From Candidatus Heimdallarchaeota archaeon LC_3 (GTDB lineage Archaea; Asgardarchaeota; Heimdallarchaeia; Hodarchaeales; LC-3), in NCBI GenBank assembly GCA_001940645.1, contig MDVS01000028.1:1-57651 (forward strand): a stretch of 57,651 nt of DNA, in the 5' to 3' direction. A program made the position numbers and the translations under genes. Every line of letters starts with the position of its first letter. Position 1 is the first letter of the stretch. Below are positions 55,521-57,651 of this stretch, one piece after another. The notes under the pieces were generated by a model. The model did no database searches. It saw nothing but the letters and a program-made list of their open reading frames with translations, and was not told where the DNA came from.

Positions 55521-56564
55521 TCAAATATTTTTTAGCTCCCTTCTAAAATCATTCATCCATCGTACTGCTTGCATTTCTAATCTTTCTAAATCTTTATCTG
55601 GTAAAAGTGTTCCTGGATCTTTTTTAACTAGTTTGTTTCTCCAAGCATTTATTTCAGCTAAGGCCCAGTAATCTTTGCCAAAGATATCTTTTGTTAATTT
55701 TAATATTCCATTCATCTCATCAAGCAGTGGTAAAATTCTATCGGTTGTTGCAATAGCTTTTAATCGAATTAGATCCATTAGTTCTATTCCATTTGCTACA
55801 TAGTCTGCAGCTTTAGTAGGTAATTTCACTAATTCCGAATAATCAATTTTTTCACCATCAATCAAACTATCTAAATCAGAACTCCCTTCTGCTAATCGCA
55901 ATTTTTCTAATCCTTGCGGGAAATAATTTGCTATTTGTTCTTGTTCTATAAATTGCTCGAAACTAAATGAATTTCTTTTTTCAAGGCGTATCAACAATTG
56001 TAATGCTTCTAAAAGCAAAGACTTTAATTGACGATGATAAAGATCAGGTTCTATCTCTCCAGTTATTTGTTGTTGATGATAAAATTCTAGCAATGCAATT
56101 GTTGAAAACAAACTTCCCTCAGTTTTCCATTGTGTTACCATTTTGGGTGGTATCAAAATTTTCTTAGATTTTATCCACGGCCACCCTTCTACTAAAGCTC
56201 GGTCTTTTATTGGTTTAACTATATCTTCGAAATATTGTGTTAATTTTACTTGTGATTGTGATTGAGTAATCAATTGATCTTTTATTCTTGAAATTTGTTT
56301 TTTATCAGTTTTTTGTTTTTGTTTTGATTTTGGTTTTGTTTCTTTCACTTTTGTCTTTTTTATTGTTTCAGTTATAGCTGGCCTTGAAATTACTGGTTTT
56401 TTTGTTTCTGGTTTTGTAGTTACTTTTCTTGATTTCTCTCTCGTTGAGATTGGTAGTGGTCGTGGAGCTGGGGGTCGCACTGTGACTGGCCCTTTACTCA
56501 TAACTGGTCGTGGTGGTTTCCGAGATTGTGTTTCACTTTTTTTGTCAGTTATTTGGGTTTCCAT
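55521..56564 (-). CDS. Pro/Lys-rich linker plus helical protein, unknown function
   Basis: 347 residues from the ATG at 56564. The first 110 or so residues are disordered and rich in Pro, Lys, Thr and Arg (TVRPPAPRPLPISTREKSRK). Residues 125-347 are helical and globular (PWIKSKKILIPPKMVTQWK, LLEALQLLIRLEKRNSF, PLLDEMNGILKLTKDIFGKD), and the end is RLEMQAVRWMNDFRRELKNI. The open frame extends 57 codons upstream to 56735 with plausible protein (LDNFLNKFVPPTLDDIPIPD) but no ATG, GTG or TTG there. I do not recognise a family; the length and linker suggest a scaffold. Confidence 0.7.
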   Translation of the reverse strand: METQITDKKSETQSRKPPRPVMSKGPVTVRPPAPRPLPISTREKSRKVTTKPETKKPVISRPAITETIKKTKVKETKPKSKQKQKTDKKQISRIKDQLITQSQSQVKLTQYFEDIVKPIKDRALVEGWPWIKSKKILIPPKMVTQWKTEGSLFSTIALLEFYHQQQITGEIEPDLYHRQLKSLLLEALQLLIRLEKRNSFSFEQFIEQEQIANYFPQGLEKLRLAEGSSDLDSLIDGEKIDYSELVKLPTKAADYVANGIELMDLIRLKAIATTDRILPLLDEMNGILKLTKDIFGKDYWALAEINAWRNKLVKKDPGTLLPDKDLERLEMQAVRWMNDFRRELKNI

Positions 56565-56773
56565 AACTTTTATCGGATCTTTTTTCTCCTCTTTTATCTC
56601 TAAATCAGGTATTGGTATATCATCTAAGGTTGGAGGAACAAATTTATTAAGAAAATTGTCTAGTGGATCCTTTTCATCTTCGATCTTTTTTTTCTTACGT
56701 TTTTCTTTTGTTCCATCTGGGGAAGAGTTGATAATCTAATACGCTCCTAGGAAATTGTCTTTCAAATAATGGT

Positions 56774-57205
56774 TTATTGTTTTGCTTGAACAAATTCAAT
56801 TTTTTTGTTTAAAATGAACAAATCCCTTGAATATTTTTTAAATAATTTACTGTATTCAATCGTTGAAATTTCTCCCGTCTCTTGTTTTTCATCTAAATTT
56901 ACCATTAGTTCGGATATAGCGATTTGTTCTGCCTCTAAACTTGCAACCTGATCCTCAGTTTTCGTTCCTTTATAACTACTAGTTCCTGTAGCTCCAATGG
57001 CTTCTTTCGCACGAATATGAGTTAATTCCTCATCACGTTTGGTTACCTCTTCTTTTAATTTGTCCAATTCTTTACGCATCACTGCAACTTCCGAAGATAT
57101 AGCCTGTGAACCAGCTGCAGTCCTTGTTGCTGTCGGTAGTGGAGCCCTACGATTAGATGCAGGAAAAATTGGTCGGTTTTGTGTATATTGAGCTGAAGAT
57201 GACAT
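56774..57205 (-). CDS. coiled-coil protein, N-terminus at an assembly breakpoint
   Basis: 143 residues with a Ser/Pro/Arg-rich N-terminus (PIFPASNRRAPLPTATRT) and a coiled coil (EVAVMRKELDKLKEEVTKRD, then QIAISELMVNLDEKQETGEI), closing with IEYSKLFKKYSRDLFILNKK. This end resembles the coiled part of the zinc-ribbon gene at 27.6 kb. The ATG at 57205 lies within a few bases of the inversion junction described next, so the true N-terminus may be longer and lost. Confidence 0.6.
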   Translation of the reverse strand: MSSSAQYTQNRPIFPASNRRAPLPTATRTAAGSQAISSEVAVMRKELDKLKEEVTKRDEELTHIRAKEAIGATGTSSYKGTKTEDQVASLEAEQIAISELMVNLDEKQETGEISTIEYSKLFKKYSRDLFILNKKIEFVQAKQ

Positions 57206-57651
57206 TGGAGCTACAGGAACTAGTAGTTATAAAGGAACGAAAACTGAGGATCAGGTTGCAAGTTTAGAGGCAGAACAAATCGCTATATCCGAACTAATGG
57301 TAAATTTAGATGAAAAACAAGAGACGGGAGAAATTTCAACGATTGAATACAGTAAATTATTTAAAAAATATTCAAGGGATTTGTTCTGCCTCTAAACTTG
57401 CAACCTGATCCTCAGTTTTCGTTCCTTTATAACTACTAGTTCCTGTAGCTCCAATGGCTTCTTTCGCACGAATATGAGTTAATTCCTCATCACGTTTGGT
57501 TACCTCTTCTTTTAATTTGTCCAATTCTTTACGCATCACTGCAACTTCCGAAGATATAGCCTGTGAACCAGCTGCAGTCCTTGTTGCTGTCGGTAGTGGA
57601 GCCCTACGATTAGATGCAGGAAAAATTGGTCGGTTTTGTGTATATTGAGCT
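57205..57651. repeat. fold-back duplication at the window end
   Basis: 57206-57381 is the reverse complement of 56820-56998. From 57373 the sequence flips back to the forward orientation and repeats 56923-57196 without a mismatch I can see. Both flips occur at short microhomologies (CATTGGAGC; GATTTGTTC). An inverted then direct repeat with perfect identity is typical of amplification chimeras or an assembly-graph loop at a contig end. Confidence 0.9.

Overview
The window is AT-rich DNA from an archaeon. Archaeal markers include a tandem pair of thermosome (group II chaperonin) subunits, release factor aRF1 with NIKS and GGQ motifs, Nep1, archaeal-type UMP kinase, a TrmJ-like tRNA methyltransferase, an archaeal initiator tRNA-Met, and two tRNA-Ala genes with introns at non-canonical places. 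A longin-like protein and several zinc-ribbon/coiled-coil proteins of unknown function fit an Asgard (Promethearchaeota) lineage. That placement is an inference, since no 16S rRNA or GTPase is present to prove it. A bacterial-type leucyl/phenylalanyl-tRNA-protein transferase and the sugar genes indicate gene exchange with bacteria.

Layout. 0-4.5 kb: amino-acid genes (aldehyde dehydrogenase fragment, homoserine dehydrogenase, Cys/Met PLP lyase with a divergent Lrp regulator). 4.8-7.1 kb: a DUF3179 protein, a relic of an Lrp gene and a uridine-kinase-like P-loop kinase. 7.1-25.8 kb: a carbohydrate island. It holds a beta-phosphoglucomutase/GH65 phosphorylase fusion, a divergent second GH65, an ABC sugar transporter (binding protein, two permeases, ATPase), two GH130 phosphorylases, a cell-surface-anchored protein, an intracellular GH13 glucosidase and the scrambled remains of a second transporter/GH130 copy. 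26-33 kb: tRNAs, coiled-coil proteins, TrmJ and aRF1. 32.7-43.6 kb: housekeeping genes (beta-lactamase-fold hydrolase, SHMT, UMP kinase, Nep1, thermosome pair, an ICMT-like methyltransferase). 43.7-51 kb: tRNA-Ala, L/F transferase, S-adenosylhomocysteinase, seryl-tRNA synthetase, initiator tRNA. 51-57.6 kb: surface proteins and lineage-specific coiled-coil proteins, ending in a fold-back repeat that looks like an assembly or amplification artefact.

How it works together. The island reads as an import-and-phosphorolysis route. The membrane-anchored surface protein may act on glycans outside the cell, and the ABC transporter imports oligosaccharides. GH65 and GH130 enzymes cleave them with phosphate, and the fused phosphoglucomutase channels beta-glucose-1-phosphate to glucose-6-phosphate. 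Three near-identical palindromic motifs sit upstream of the binding-protein gene and are candidate operators. The most unusual single feature is the second permease: its N-terminus carries two exact 90-residue hydrophobic repeat units (270-bp tandem DNA repeat) ahead of a normal MalG-type permease.

Several genes carry a single in-frame stop or a one-base shift (about 1.9, 21.4, 35.5 and 54.7 kb), and the initiator tRNA has a one-base bulge. The region is therefore either undergoing pseudogenisation or contains residual sequencing errors; both readings are kept open.
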